Shown piece by piece: positions 46,647 through 55,815 of a stretch of DNA of 64,000 nt (position 1 is the stretch's first letter; each line of letters opens with the position of its first letter). Source of the stretch: Bacteroidales bacterium (GTDB taxonomy: Bacteria > Bacteroidota > Bacteroidia > Bacteroidales > M50B96). The stretch is from assembly GCA_018401015.1 (NCBI GenBank), contig JAGYLP010000005.1, positions 1-64,000 of the forward strand, read 5' to 3'. Both the position numbers and the translations under genes were made by a program. Below the pieces are notes generated by a model. It saw only the letters and a list, made by a program, of their open reading frames with translations. It did no database searches and was not told the origin of the DNA.

Positions 46647-49100
46647 ATGAAAATATCCTATCAGTGGTTAAAAGAATATTTACCAGAACTGCCTTCGCCT
46701 GAAAAAACAGCTCAAATCTTAACCAACATCGGCTTGGAAGTCGAATCGATGGAAAAGCACGAATCCATCCCGGGAGGATTAGAAGGGTTTGTCATTGGCG
46801 AAGTAATTCGATGCGAGAAGCACCCCAACGCCGATACCCTGAGTAAAACCATTGTGAATATTGGAAACGACACGCTCCTCGATATTGTGTGTGGAGCACC
46901 CAACGTAGCAGCCGGACAGAAGGTCGTAGTTGCCACCGTGGGAACAACCATCTACCTGAAAGACGACAGTTTTCGCATTAAGAAATCCAAAATTCGTGGC
47001 GAAGTTTCCGAAGGAATGATTTGTGCCGAAGACGAGTTGGGTCTGGGAACTAATCACGATGGTATTTTGGTTTTAAGCGATGATCCGCAGCCGGGATTAC
47101 CCGCACGCGATTACTTCCGCATCGACAGCGACTACCTGTTCGAGATCGGGCTTACTCCGAATCGGATCGATGCCGCGTCGCATTATGGAGTGGCGCGCGA
47201 CTTAGCTGCCTTCCTGGGTCAAGACCATAAAATCAAATTATACCAACCCTCGGTCGAATCGTTTAAGGTAGATAATCACGACCGTGTAATTGAAGTGGAA
47301 GTACAAAAACCCGAAGCTTGTGTTCGCTATTCCTCCCTCAGTCTTAGTGGCGTAAAAGTGACTGAATCGCCGCAATGGCTCAAAAAGAAATTACAAAGCA
47401 TTGGTCAGAAACCCATCAATGCGGTGGTCGATGTGACTAATTTTGTGTTGCACGAAATTGGGCAACCCTTGCATGCCTTCGACGCCGACCAGATTGTTGG
47501 CAACAAAGTGTTGGTTAAAAGTCTGGCAGATAAAACCCCGTTTGTTTGTTTAGACGATTCGGTGAAAGAACTCAGCAGCGACGATTTGATGATTTGTAAC
47601 GAAGCCGGAGGCATGTGTATTGCCGGTGTTTTTGGAGGAAAGAACAGCGGGGTAACCTTCGAAACACAACATATCTTCTTGGAAAGTGCCTGCTTCGATT
47701 CCGTTTTTGTGCGTAAGACAGCCCGGCGTCATGGATTAAATACCGATGCCTCCTTCCGATTCGAACGCGGCAGCGACCCGGAAATTACCCTCTGGGCTCT
47801 CAAACGAGCTGCTCTGCTTATTCAAGAGATTGCCGGAGGAACAATTAGTTCGCCTGTCGATGATTGGTATCCGAATCCGGTTCCACGGGCCGAAGTAAAC
47901 CTTAGTTATGCGAATCTGGACCGATTAGTTGGTAATTCCATTGAGCGCGACCTGGTTAAACAAATCCTCAAAGGATTGGAGATTCAAATCCTAAGTGAAT
48001 CGAACGACGCGTTAAACTTAAGTGTTCCTGCCTATCGGGTCGATGTGAAAAGAGAAAGCGATGTGATTGAAGAAATTCTTCGCATTTACGGATACAACTA
48101 CGTGCAAATTGCTCGTCAGGTTCGATCGACCTTGAATCACTGGCCCAATCCGAACCCATATCAGTTTAAGGAAAAAATTGCCGATTGGCTGGCAGCCAAC
48201 GATTACAACGAAATGATGTGTAATTCCCTTTCGAAAGCTGCCTACTACGATTCTCTCCAGGAGCTGAAACCCGAAAACCTGGTTCGAATATTAAATCCTT
48301 TGAGTCAAGATTTAAACGTACTTCGTCAGGACCTCCTTTTCGGAGGATTGGAAACCATTGCTTATAATGCTAACCGTAAAAACCCCGTGCTCCAATTATT
48401 CGAATTTGGAAACACCTATCGCTACGATGCATCGGTACAGGCCGATAATCCTTTGAGGAAATATAAGGAAGAAGAGCATTTAGGACTATTCATAACCGGT
48501 GCAGAAGCTTCGGGCAATTGGCTGAGGAAAGAATTCCGAAGCGATTTCTATCACCTAAAAACAACCGTTGACCTATTATTGAAACGAATGGGGATTTCGG
48601 CAGCACGACTTGAAAGCAAAGAGCTAAACGATGAGCTTTTCCTTTATGGTTTGAATTTCAGCATCCAAGGAAAAACTATAGTCGATTTTGGAGCTGTGCA
48701 TCCGACCCTTTTACAACGCTTCGACATACAAGATCCGGTGTACTATGCCCGCTTCCATTGGACCGAGGTTTTTAAAATCGCGAAACAGCATCAGATTCAA
48801 TTCTCCGATTTACCGAAATTCCCCATGGTACGCCGAGACCTGGCCATGATTTTGGATCAATCGGTCACGTTTGATTCGCTCGTAAACATTGCCCAAAAAC
48901 TGGAGAAGAAACTACTACGAAAAGTGACCATCTTCGATGTGTACCAAGGAAAAAACATCCCCGAAGGGAAAAAATCGTATGCCTTAAGTTTTTATTTGCA
49001 AGACGACACCAAAACACTGAACGACAAATACATCGACAAGGTTATGAATCAGTTCATGTCGGCCTTCGAGAAAGAATTAGGAGCACAGATTCGGTCCTAA
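46647..49100 (+). CDS. pheT: Phenylalanine-tRNA ligase beta subunit
   Basis: PheT forms the alpha2-beta2 enzyme that charges tRNA-Phe. The 817-residue product shows the N-terminal tRNA-binding (EMAP-type) domain (about 40-155, with VIGEVIRCEKHPNADTL), the B3/4 editing domain (about 215-390), B5, the catalytic-like core (about 480-700), and the C-terminal FDX-ACB anticodon-binding domain with FPMVRRDLAM near 730. The alpha subunit gene pheS is not adjacent, so the two subunits are made from separate loci, as is common in Bacteroidota. Confidence 0.97.
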   Translation: MKISYQWLKEYLPELPSPEKTAQILTNIGLEVESMEKHESIPGGLEGFVIGEVIRCEKHPNADTLSKTIVNIGNDTLLDIVCGAPNVAAGQKVVVATVGTTIYLKDDSFRIKKSKIRGEVSEGMICAEDELGLGTNHDGILVLSDDPQPGLPARDYFRIDSDYLFEIGLTPNRIDAASHYGVARDLAAFLGQDHKIKLYQPSVESFKVDNHDRVIEVEVQKPEACVRYSSLSLSGVKVTESPQWLKKKLQSIGQKPINAVVDVTNFVLHEIGQPLHAFDADQIVGNKVLVKSLADKTPFVCLDDSVKELSSDDLMICNEAGGMCIAGVFGGKNSGVTFETQHIFLESACFDSVFVRKTARRHGLNTDASFRFERGSDPEITLWALKRAALLIQEIAGGTISSPVDDWYPNPVPRAEVNLSYANLDRLVGNSIERDLVKQILKGLEIQILSESNDALNLSVPAYRVDVKRESDVIEEILRIYGYNYVQIARQVRSTLNHWPNPNPYQFKEKIADWLAANDYNEMMCNSLSKAAYYDSLQELKPENLVRILNPLSQDLNVLRQDLLFGGLETIAYNANRKNPVLQLFEFGNTYRYDASVQADNPLRKYKEEEHLGLFITGAEASGNWLRKEFRSDFYHLKTTVDLLLKRMGISAARLESKELNDELFLYGLNFSIQGKTIVDFGAVHPTLLQRFDIQDPVYYARFHWTEVFKIAKQHQIQFSDLPKFPMVRRDLAMILDQSVTFDSLVNIAQKLEKKLLRKVTIFDVYQGKNIPEGKKSYALSFYLQDDTKTLNDKYIDKVMNQFMSAFEKELGAQIRS

Positions 49101-49162
49101 GGAATTTTCAACACAATAATAGGATTCAACATTTCGATGCTGGGATGGTCGGGAGGTTTTGG

Positions 49163-49190
49163 ATTTAAAATTCAAGATTTAAAATTCAAG
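49163..49190 (+). repeat. Tandem 14-nt repeat, two copies
   Basis: The unit atttaaaattcaag occurs twice head to tail (49163-49176 and 49177-49190), followed by a partial third copy (attcaa). It lies between the convergent pheT and DUF2079 genes, just before a hairpin. No function is evident. Confidence 0.8.
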
Positions 49191-49191
49191 A

Positions 49192-49220
49192 TTCAATCCC
49201 GATTCGTTGGGATTGAGTTT
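49192..49220 (+). terminator. Hairpin between convergent pheT and DUF2079 genes
   Basis: tcaatccc (49193-49200) pairs with gggattga (49209-49216) across an 8-nt loop, followed on the plus strand by gtttt. It is a weak-to-moderate terminator candidate serving pheT and possibly the opposite gene. Confidence 0.5.
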
Positions 49221-49226
49221 TAATGG

Positions 49227-50723
49227 TTAATTGCTTCGCTTGAAGAAGATTAAATCCTCCGATTCAAAATCGATTTCCCAATCCGACGAAGCTCTCAAGG
49301 ATGCTAGTTTTTCTTCGTATGCTTCTTTCTTAAGCGGATAGGTATCGATAGGACGTGTTAGCAAGACGAGGTAATCGGTTTGCTCGTTGTAGAATGGAAA
49401 CAAGTAAATTGAATCCCTAAAAGCCAGTCGATTAGCCAGAACATTGTGAGCACTTACCACTGCATCGTCGGGCACTTGCTTTAAGTCTTTTTGCACTTGG
49501 CGCACATCGAATTGCCTTTCCCAGTGCGGCCCATAATAAAAGCGAATGTGAGAACTGTGGTAGTATTGACTGCGAGTAGGACTATCGAGCAGATGAATAG
49601 TGACGTAAAAACTACTGATAAGAAATCCGATGAATAAGGGACGGAAGAACTTTTTAAACTGAAAATCTTTCAAGCTCAGAAACAGAGCCAGACTAATTAA
49701 AGGCACAAGCTCAATGGAATAATGATACAATACTCCCCACTTCACAGGGTCGTTATTCAATAATTTTTGACCTAGTATGGGAAGAGCCATCCACAAAATG
49801 GCCGGTTTAAAGAAGAAGAAAATGCCGCCCGACAATAAAAGAAAAAAGTGCAACTCCGACTTAATTCCTGCCGCATGTGCATACTGACCGCCAGCGGGAG
49901 CTTCGAACAAGAGCGCGAAATATTTATCGGGGTTTGCCAAGCCATCTTTAATCAAATGAAGAATTCCGCCCTCTAACACTTGATAATGATTATGCTGATA
50001 CGCTTGCCCATCGGCTGCCCAGGGCATCAAAACCTTCATTATCAACAAAAAAACAAACACAGAAGCGACTGAGAACCAGGCTGCCATTTTTCGCTGTGAG
50101 GCATCGCGCCAAAAATGGAAGCCCAATCCCATGGAAAGAAAGATGCTCCACAGGGCCATATTTTCTTTGCTAATCCAAATCAAAGCCAGGTAAATCCAGG
50201 CAGCAGGATATTCTTTTTTCGAAAAATGATAAAAGAGCCACGGCACCAACATAGCCGCGATAACATTGTCGTGATAATCGAAACTCAAGGCAGAGAAGAT
50301 CCCCCAAAGGCTGTAGAAATGCACTTGAGCCCAGGCTGCAATCTTGTCGGATTGAAACCAATTTCGAGCTAAAAAAAAGATTCCGATTCCTCCCCAAACC
50401 ATGCTTATGATTTGGAATATCAATAAGGTGTAACTACCAAATATGAACTGAAAAGGGGAAACTAAAACAGGTAATAAACAAAAATGGTCGCCCAGAATAT
50501 TCCCAAAAACTTTGTCGGGAAACATGAGTGTGGTTTCGTTCCATCGGCCTTGCATGTAATCGAACATGGCATTGTTCCGTATCCCCAAATCGTGAGCAAA
50601 AGTTCTGAAATTGAAGTGATTGACCAACGACAAGCTCGAATAAATGAGCAGAAACAAGAGGGCAATCCAAACATAAGAAGGGAGCCGTAGTGAGCGGAAA
50701 ACATCGCGTAATCGGAACATCAT
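49227..50723 (-). CDS. DUF2079 multi-pass membrane protein
   Basis: The 498-residue product has about ten hydrophobic segments, starting with YVWIALLFLLIYSSLSLV near residue 17, and the HDLGIRNNAMFDYMQGRWN loop (about 43-61) typical of DUF2079. Its layout resembles integral-membrane GT-C-type glycosyltransferases, which use lipid-linked sugars and carry an Asp/Glu in the first external loop, here within this block. Substrate unknown. The C-terminal 110 residues are soluble. It is a single gene, convergent with pheT and divergent from pgi. Confidence 0.8.
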   Translation of the reverse strand: MMFRLRDVFRSLRLPSYVWIALLFLLIYSSLSLVNHFNFRTFAHDLGIRNNAMFDYMQGRWNETTLMFPDKVFGNILGDHFCLLPVLVSPFQFIFGSYTLLIFQIISMVWGGIGIFFLARNWFQSDKIAAWAQVHFYSLWGIFSALSFDYHDNVIAAMLVPWLFYHFSKKEYPAAWIYLALIWISKENMALWSIFLSMGLGFHFWRDASQRKMAAWFSVASVFVFLLIMKVLMPWAADGQAYQHNHYQVLEGGILHLIKDGLANPDKYFALLFEAPAGGQYAHAAGIKSELHFFLLLSGGIFFFFKPAILWMALPILGQKLLNNDPVKWGVLYHYSIELVPLISLALFLSLKDFQFKKFFRPLFIGFLISSFYVTIHLLDSPTRSQYYHSSHIRFYYGPHWERQFDVRQVQKDLKQVPDDAVVSAHNVLANRLAFRDSIYLFPFYNEQTDYLVLLTRPIDTYPLKKEAYEEKLASLRASSDWEIDFESEDLIFFKRSN

Positions 50724-50854
50724 GAAAGAAAAGTTTTGGCAAATGAATCGGAAGCAAGTTTACGAAAAAGAAGGAGAAGGTGGGGTGTTCGCCAATGATT
50801 TCACTATCCTTCCTTAGGCGACATTCATCCTCAAAAAATCTTAAAGAACCTTTC

Positions 50855-50883
50855 TTGTTGCATGAACCATATTCCTACTTTTG
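50855..50883 (+). promoter_or_regulatory. Promoter of pgi
   Basis: TTG (50855-50857) and TACTTTTG (50876-50883) are 18 nt apart, an excellent match to the Bacteroidota promoter. The -7 box ends 22 nt before the pgi ATG, giving a short leader. Confidence 0.65.
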
Positions 50884-50905
50884 CGCACATTAAAATCCAA
50901 ACACT

Positions 50906-52246
50906 ATGATTCACATAAACACCCACTTTACTGCCGATTTTTACACCCCAACGGAATGGGAAGCCTTATTGCCCGAAGGTGAAAAAGCCTTGAATACCTT
51001 GTACGAGGGGACCGGAGCCGGGAATGAGTTCCTTGGTTGGTTAAATTTACCTGGCAACGTGACCACCGACACCTTGCAAGCAATTCAAAGCCAGGCAGCG
51101 AAGCTCCAAAAAATATCCGACTATGTCGTAATCATTGGTATTGGTGGTTCTTATCTGGGTGCACGTGCGGTGATTGAAGCACTGTCGAATTCGATTAGCC
51201 ACAAAAAAGAAGGAGCCGATTACCCCCAAATCCTTTACGCCGGTCATCAGCTTTCGGGCGACTACCTCCACGAACTTGTTCATTTCCTACGCGATAAACG
51301 ATTCTCACTTATCTCAATTAGTAAATCGGGCACCACAACCGAACCGGCCATCGCTTTCCGAATACTGAAAAATCTTTTAGAGAATCAAGTTGGGAAAGAA
51401 GGCCTGTCGGAACGCATTGTAGCTGTGACCGACGCAAATAAAGGAGCCCTTCGGATGCTCACAAAAGAACTTGAGTTACCAAGCTACGTTATTCCCGATA
51501 ATGTAGGCGGTCGATTCAGCGTATTTACTCCTGTAGGATTATTGCCCATTGCAGCCGCTGGTTTCGACATTGCCGAACTTATTCGCGGGGCTCGTCAAAT
51601 GGAAGCCAAACTTTTCAACGATCGTTCGGTCGAATCCAATCCGGCGTTGCATTATGCCCTTACTCGAAATCTCTTATATCGGAAAGGTTACACGAACGAA
51701 GTATTGATTAACTACCACCCCAAACTTGCATATTTGAGCGAGTGGTGGAAACAACTCTATGGCGAAAGCGAAGGTAAAGATGGCAAAGGAATTTTTCCGG
51801 CATCGGTTCAATTCACCACCGATCTGCACAGCATGGGACAATACCTTCAAGATGGAAAACGAAACCTTTTCGAAACCATTTTGCGTGTTAAACAAGGAAA
51901 CTATTCTCCCGAGATACCTATGGGCGCCGACGACTTTGACCAACTGAATTACCTCGCAGGCAAATCCCTCGATTGGGTAAACGAAATGGCCGACAAAGGC
52001 ACCCTGCTCGCACACCTCGACGGAGGAGTACCTCCCATCCAAATTGAGATAGACCGACTCGACGAGTTTCATTTGGGTCAATTACTATTTTTCTACGAAG
52101 TGGCCTGCGGAATCAGTGCCTACCTCCTTGGGGTGAATCCCTTCGATCAGCCCGGAGTGGAAGCTTACAAGAAGAATATGTTCGCCCTGCTTGGGAAGCC
52201 CGGCTTCGAAAAAGAAAATCAAGCACTCAAGGCGCGCTTAGGCTAA
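50906..52246 (+). CDS. pgi: Glucose-6-phosphate isomerase
   Basis: Pgi interconverts glucose-6-phosphate and fructose-6-phosphate in glycolysis and gluconeogenesis. The 446-residue product has the phosphate-binding segments IGIGGSYLGARAVIEA (about 77-92) and SISKSGTTTEPAIAFR (about 133-148), with DNVGGRFSVFTPVGLLP (about 198-214), the Pgi signature. At 446 residues it is the shorter Firmicutes/Bacteroidota form rather than the roughly 550-residue E. coli form. It has a clear promoter of its own and no terminator before bamD. Confidence 0.96.
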   Translation: MIHINTHFTADFYTPTEWEALLPEGEKALNTLYEGTGAGNEFLGWLNLPGNVTTDTLQAIQSQAAKLQKISDYVVIIGIGGSYLGARAVIEALSNSISHKKEGADYPQILYAGHQLSGDYLHELVHFLRDKRFSLISISKSGTTTEPAIAFRILKNLLENQVGKEGLSERIVAVTDANKGALRMLTKELELPSYVIPDNVGGRFSVFTPVGLLPIAAAGFDIAELIRGARQMEAKLFNDRSVESNPALHYALTRNLLYRKGYTNEVLINYHPKLAYLSEWWKQLYGESEGKDGKGIFPASVQFTTDLHSMGQYLQDGKRNLFETILRVKQGNYSPEIPMGADDFDQLNYLAGKSLDWVNEMADKGTLLAHLDGGVPPIQIEIDRLDEFHLGQLLFFYEVACGISAYLLGVNPFDQPGVEAYKKNMFALLGKPGFEKENQALKARLG

Positions 52247-52302
52247 TTCAATCGTTGTCGCTTTTCTTTTAACAAAGCATCATAAACTTAGCCCTGGGAC
52301 GT

Positions 52303-52330
52303 TTGATTCCATATCAAAAGATTAAATTTG
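52303..52330 (+). promoter_or_regulatory. Promoter of the bamD-rpoZ-coaBC string
   Basis: TTG (52303-52305) and TAAATTTG (52323-52330) are spaced 17 nt apart. The -7 box ends only 4 nt before the bamD ATG, so transcription from it would begin at or very near the start codon. Confidence 0.55.
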
Positions 52331-52334
52331 CAAC

Positions 52335-53141
52335 ATGCTATCAATCAAATCACTTTCGCCGCTCTTGTGGTTGACCCTTTTATTGGCAACCTTTTCGTGC
52401 AGCGAGTACCAGAAAGTACTCAAATCGTCGAATTATGACCTCAAACTTGAAAAGGCAAATGAGTATTTTGTCGAACAAGAGTATGCCAAAGCCATTGCAC
52501 TCTACGATGAGCTTTTAACCATTTATAAAGGTACTGCCCAGTCGGAGGATATTTACTTCTCCTACTCCTATTGCCATTTCCACACGAAGGACTACCTCCT
52601 GGCAGGACACTATTTCAGTTCCTTTGCCAACACCTTCCCGAATAGTCCAAAGGCCGAAGAGGCTGAATACATGGCGGCCTACTGTTACTACAAAGACTCT
52701 CCGCCCTCCAGTCTCGACCAAACCTTTACCATGAAAGCCATTACCGAGATGCAAGCCTTTATCAATCGGCACCCCGGAAGCGAGCGCGTGAAAGAAGCTA
52801 ATGAAATTATCGACCGCCTTCGGTCAAAATTAGAGGACAAATCCTTCCAATCGGCAAAACTCTATTACGATTTAGGCGATTACAAAGCCTCCATTGCTGC
52901 CTTGAAAAATTCCCTGAACGAATATCCCGACTCCCGCCACCGCGAAGAAATTTCCTTTCTCATCCTAAAATCATCTTATTTGCTCGCAGCCAACAGCATC
53001 GAAGAAAAAAAATTAGAGCGATACAAAAATACTGAGAAAGAATATTATACCTTTGTTGCCGCTTTTCCGGATAGCTTCTATTTAAATGAAGCACAAAGCT
53101 TCAAACAACAAACAGAAGAATTCCTGACTAGCATTAAATAA
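52335..53141 (+). CDS. bamD: Outer-membrane assembly lipoprotein BamD
   Basis: BamD is the essential lipoprotein partner of BamA in folding outer-membrane barrels. The 268-residue product has a lipoprotein signal (LLLATFSC, lipid-anchored Cys at residue 22). TPR repeats follow, beginning YDLKLEKANEYFVEQEYAKA and going on with SEDIYFSYSYCHFHTKDYLLA and FPNSPKAEEAEYMAAYCYY. Length and layout fit the family. It is the first gene of a six-gene plus-strand string reaching aroE. Confidence 0.9.
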   Translation: MLSIKSLSPLLWLTLLLATFSCSEYQKVLKSSNYDLKLEKANEYFVEQEYAKAIALYDELLTIYKGTAQSEDIYFSYSYCHFHTKDYLLAGHYFSSFANTFPNSPKAEEAEYMAAYCYYKDSPPSSLDQTFTMKAITEMQAFINRHPGSERVKEANEIIDRLRSKLEDKSFQSAKLYYDLGDYKASIAALKNSLNEYPDSRHREEISFLILKSSYLLAANSIEEKKLERYKNTEKEYYTFVAAFPDSFYLNEAQSFKQQTEEFLTSIK

Positions 53142-53178
53142 TTCTAAACCAATTTCTTATAAAGACCAAAGGATTTAT

Positions 53179-53511
53179 ATGATGGATTATAAAAAAACCA
53201 CTGCTTCGCCAACCACTATTACCCGAAATGTGGAAGAACTAGAAGCCAAAACCGGCAATATCTACGAAACATTGGCCATTTTATCCAAACGTTCGAATCA
53301 AATTTCTTCTCAAATCAAAGAAGAACTGAGCAAGAAGCTGGAAGACTTCGCCACCTTCACCGATAACCTCGAAGAAGTATTCGAAAACCGGGAACAAATC
53401 GAAATCTCGAAATACTACGAGCGTCTGCCTAAAGGAACACTCATTGCCATCGAAGAAATCCTGAACGACGAAATTTATTTCAGGATAGCCGACGATACTC
53501 AAAACGCATAA
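53179..53511 (+). CDS. rpoZ: RNA polymerase omega subunit
   Basis: The 110-residue product is the Bacteroidota form of omega. The conserved helix region GNIYETLAILSKRSNQIS (about 26-43) matches the MaR-N-Ya/RA-QI core of RpoZ, and an acidic C-terminal half follows. Omega helps assemble the beta-prime subunit. The ATG at 53182 is an equally possible start, since the frame opens with two Met codons. It lies 37 nt after bamD, in the usual place for this phylum. Confidence 0.85.
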   Translation: MMDYKKTTASPTTITRNVEELEAKTGNIYETLAILSKRSNQISSQIKEELSKKLEDFATFTDNLEEVFENREQIEISKYYERLPKGTLIAIEEILNDEIYFRIADDTQNA

Positions 53512-53573
53512 GCCCTCATTCAGGGTTGGGGTAAAACCGCAAACCTATTCACCTTTCCTTAAACTTTAAGCGA

Positions 53574-54791
53574 ATGGAACATAAGCTTCAGGGGAAAAAA
53601 ATTATTCTGGGAATAACAGGAAGTATAGCTGCTTACAAAGCAGCTATTCTTTTAAGATTACTAGTGAAAGAAGGTGCCGAGGTACAAGTGCTCATTACCC
53701 CGGCCGGCAAAGAGTTTATTACTCCGGTTACACTATCGGCGCTTTCAGGGAAACCCGTTGAAAGTGAGTTTTTTGTAAACTCCAACGGAAGCTGGAACTC
53801 CCACGTCGATCTGGGGATATGGGCCGACCTCATGATCATAGCTCCCTGTTCGGCTAATACCCTCGGCAAAATGGCCAACGCCATAGCCGATAATCTCTTA
53901 ATCACTACCTACCTGTCGGCAAAATGTCCGGTTTTTATCGCTCCGGCAATGGACCTCGATATGTACGCTCATCCGGCCAACCAACGCAACATCGACATTC
54001 TTCGTTCATACGGAAATCGGATTATTGAACCCGCCTCGGGCGAACTGGCCAGCGGACTTTATGGTAAAGGTCGTATGGAAGAACCCGAAGTAATTCTGGC
54101 TAAAACGGTGGAATTTTTCGAAACGAAACAAGCTTATTCCGGAGTAAAAGCACTCATCACAGCCGGCCCCACCTACGAAGCAATCGACCCCGTCCGTTTT
54201 ATTGGCAACTATTCGTCGGGCAAAATGGGCTACGCTTTAGCGCACGAACTAGCCCTGCAAGGCGCAGAGGTGTATCTGGTTTCCGGTCCTAGCTCCCAAA
54301 CCATAAACCACCCAAATATTCGCCGAATCGATGTTACCTCGGCCGATGATATGTTTCGCGAAAGTGTGCAACTTTTCCCAAGCATGGACCTGTCCATCAT
54401 GGCTGCTGCCGTTGCCGACTTCACTCCTGAAGTTCAACATAACCAGAAAATTAAGTCAGGCAACGACATCCTTACGCTAAAACTAAAACCTACACGCGAC
54501 ATAGCCGCAGAGCTGGGCCAATTAAAAAACAGCGAACAGTTCCTGGTTGGTTTTGCTTTAGAAACAGAAAATGAGCTTGAGAATGCTCAAAAAAAAATGG
54601 AGAAGAAAAACCTGGATCTCATCGTTCTCAATTCACTCAATGTGCCCGGAGCAGGATTTAACACCGATACCAACCAGGTTAAAATAATCGATCGCAACAA
54701 TAATGTTATATCCTTTGAGTTAAAATCCAAGCAAGAAGTAGCCGCCGATATCCTTTCCCAGATTAGGAAATCAATGATACTTCCAACCTAG
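53574..54791 (+). CDS. coaBC: Bifunctional CoaBC
   Basis: The enzyme joins cysteine to 4'-phosphopantothenate (CoaB) and decarboxylates the product (CoaC) in coenzyme A synthesis. The 405-residue chain has the FMN-dependent CoaC half first, with LGITGSIAAYKAAILL (about 12-27), SANTLGKMANAIADNLL (about 96-112) and PAMDLDMY. The CoaB half follows, with ITAGPTYEAIDPVRFIGNYS (about 195-214) and the late KKNLDLIVLN motif. It sits 63 nt after rpoZ and 24 nt before the DUF4835 gene. Confidence 0.96.
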   Translation: MEHKLQGKKIILGITGSIAAYKAAILLRLLVKEGAEVQVLITPAGKEFITPVTLSALSGKPVESEFFVNSNGSWNSHVDLGIWADLMIIAPCSANTLGKMANAIADNLLITTYLSAKCPVFIAPAMDLDMYAHPANQRNIDILRSYGNRIIEPASGELASGLYGKGRMEEPEVILAKTVEFFETKQAYSGVKALITAGPTYEAIDPVRFIGNYSSGKMGYALAHELALQGAEVYLVSGPSSQTINHPNIRRIDVTSADDMFRESVQLFPSMDLSIMAAAVADFTPEVQHNQKIKSGNDILTLKLKPTRDIAAELGQLKNSEQFLVGFALETENELENAQKKMEKKNLDLIVLNSLNVPGAGFNTDTNQVKIIDRNNNVISFELKSKQEVAADILSQIRKSMILPT

Positions 54792-54814
54792 TTTTCTACC
54801 TCAAACTATCCTGA

Positions 54815-55804
54815 ATGATATCCGTTACCATGCAGCAAGTACATAAATTCATTTTACTCCTCTCCTTGCTTCTAATCGCAGGCCAGTCGAAACTTTGGTC
54901 GCAGGAATTGGATTGTAAAGTGCAAGTAACTTCTCAGCAAATTCAAGGTACGAACAAGCAAATCTTCCGAACACTCCAAAGTGAACTCTTCGAATTCATC
55001 AATAATACCAAATGGACCAATCATGTGTTCGGTCCGGAAGAACGCATCGATTGCAACCTCATGATTACCATCACCGACGAAATTTCAGCCGACGAATTCA
55101 AAGGTCGAATCTCCATTCAAGCTCGTCGTCCGGTTTATAATTCGAATTACAACTCCGTGCTTATCAACTATGTCGATAACGATTTCCACATTCGCTATGT
55201 CGAATTCGACCCCTTGCTTTACAATGAATCGGGGAGTAACTCCAATTTAATTAGCACGGTTGTTTATTGGATTTACATCATTATCGGGCTCGATTACGAC
55301 AGCTTCGGGCTTGAGTCGGGAACCGAGTTTTTTGAGATAGCCGAATCCATCGTGAACCGAAGTCAAAATGCACCGGAGCGCGGCTGGAAATCATTTGAAT
55401 CACTCCGTAATCGTTACTGGCTGGTCGAAAATCTCCTGAATAACCGCTACGAAGGAATCCGCCAATGCTATTACAATTACCATCGACTTGGCTTGGACAT
55501 CATGAACAACAAGGCAGCCGACGGTCGCATGCAAATTGCCGAAAGCTTAACCCTGCTCCAGCAAGTCCATCGGGATAAACCGGGTTCTTTTCTGATGCAG
55601 ATTTTCTTCGACGCTAAAAACGACGAGCTGGTCAATATCTTTTCGGAATCCTTTCCCGAAGAAAAAAATCGGGTCATCCAAATTCTAACTGAAGTAGATC
55701 CGTCGAATGCCTCCAAATACACCAAACTCAATGAGCAAAGTGGAGGAAGCTCTCCTGGCACCGGCACCTCCAGTCCTCGAACGCCCATGGGCGGAATGCG
55801 TTAA
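54815..55804 (+). CDS. DUF4835 exported protein (PorD-like)
   Basis: The 329-residue product has a signal peptide ending near QSKLWSQ and then ELDCKVQVTSQQIQGTNKQI, the start of the DUF4835 family. The family is confined largely to Bacteroidota. Some annotation sources call it type IX secretion protein PorD, but I do not know of a settled biochemical role. The last residues are Gly/Ser/Thr-rich (SGGSSPGTGTSSP). An in-frame Met at 54830 is a possible alternative start. It lies between coaBC and recN, an order conserved in the phylum. Confidence 0.85.
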   Translation: MISVTMQQVHKFILLLSLLLIAGQSKLWSQELDCKVQVTSQQIQGTNKQIFRTLQSELFEFINNTKWTNHVFGPEERIDCNLMITITDEISADEFKGRISIQARRPVYNSNYNSVLINYVDNDFHIRYVEFDPLLYNESGSNSNLISTVVYWIYIIIGLDYDSFGLESGTEFFEIAESIVNRSQNAPERGWKSFESLRNRYWLVENLLNNRYEGIRQCYYNYHRLGLDIMNNKAADGRMQIAESLTLLQQVHRDKPGSFLMQIFFDAKNDELVNIFSESFPEEKNRVIQILTEVDPSNASKYTKLNEQSGGSSPGTGTSSPRTPMGGMR

Positions 55805-55815
55805 TACCTCTAGCT

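Noticed and set aside
49163-49190. Tandem 14-nt repeat as a possible CRISPR or attachment site
   Set aside because: Only two adjoining copies, no spacers, no integrase or cas genes nearby.
53521-53545. Short hairpin (gccct/aggg) after rpoZ as a terminator
   Set aside because: Stem of about five pairs with no T run, inside a gene string that appears co-transcribed.
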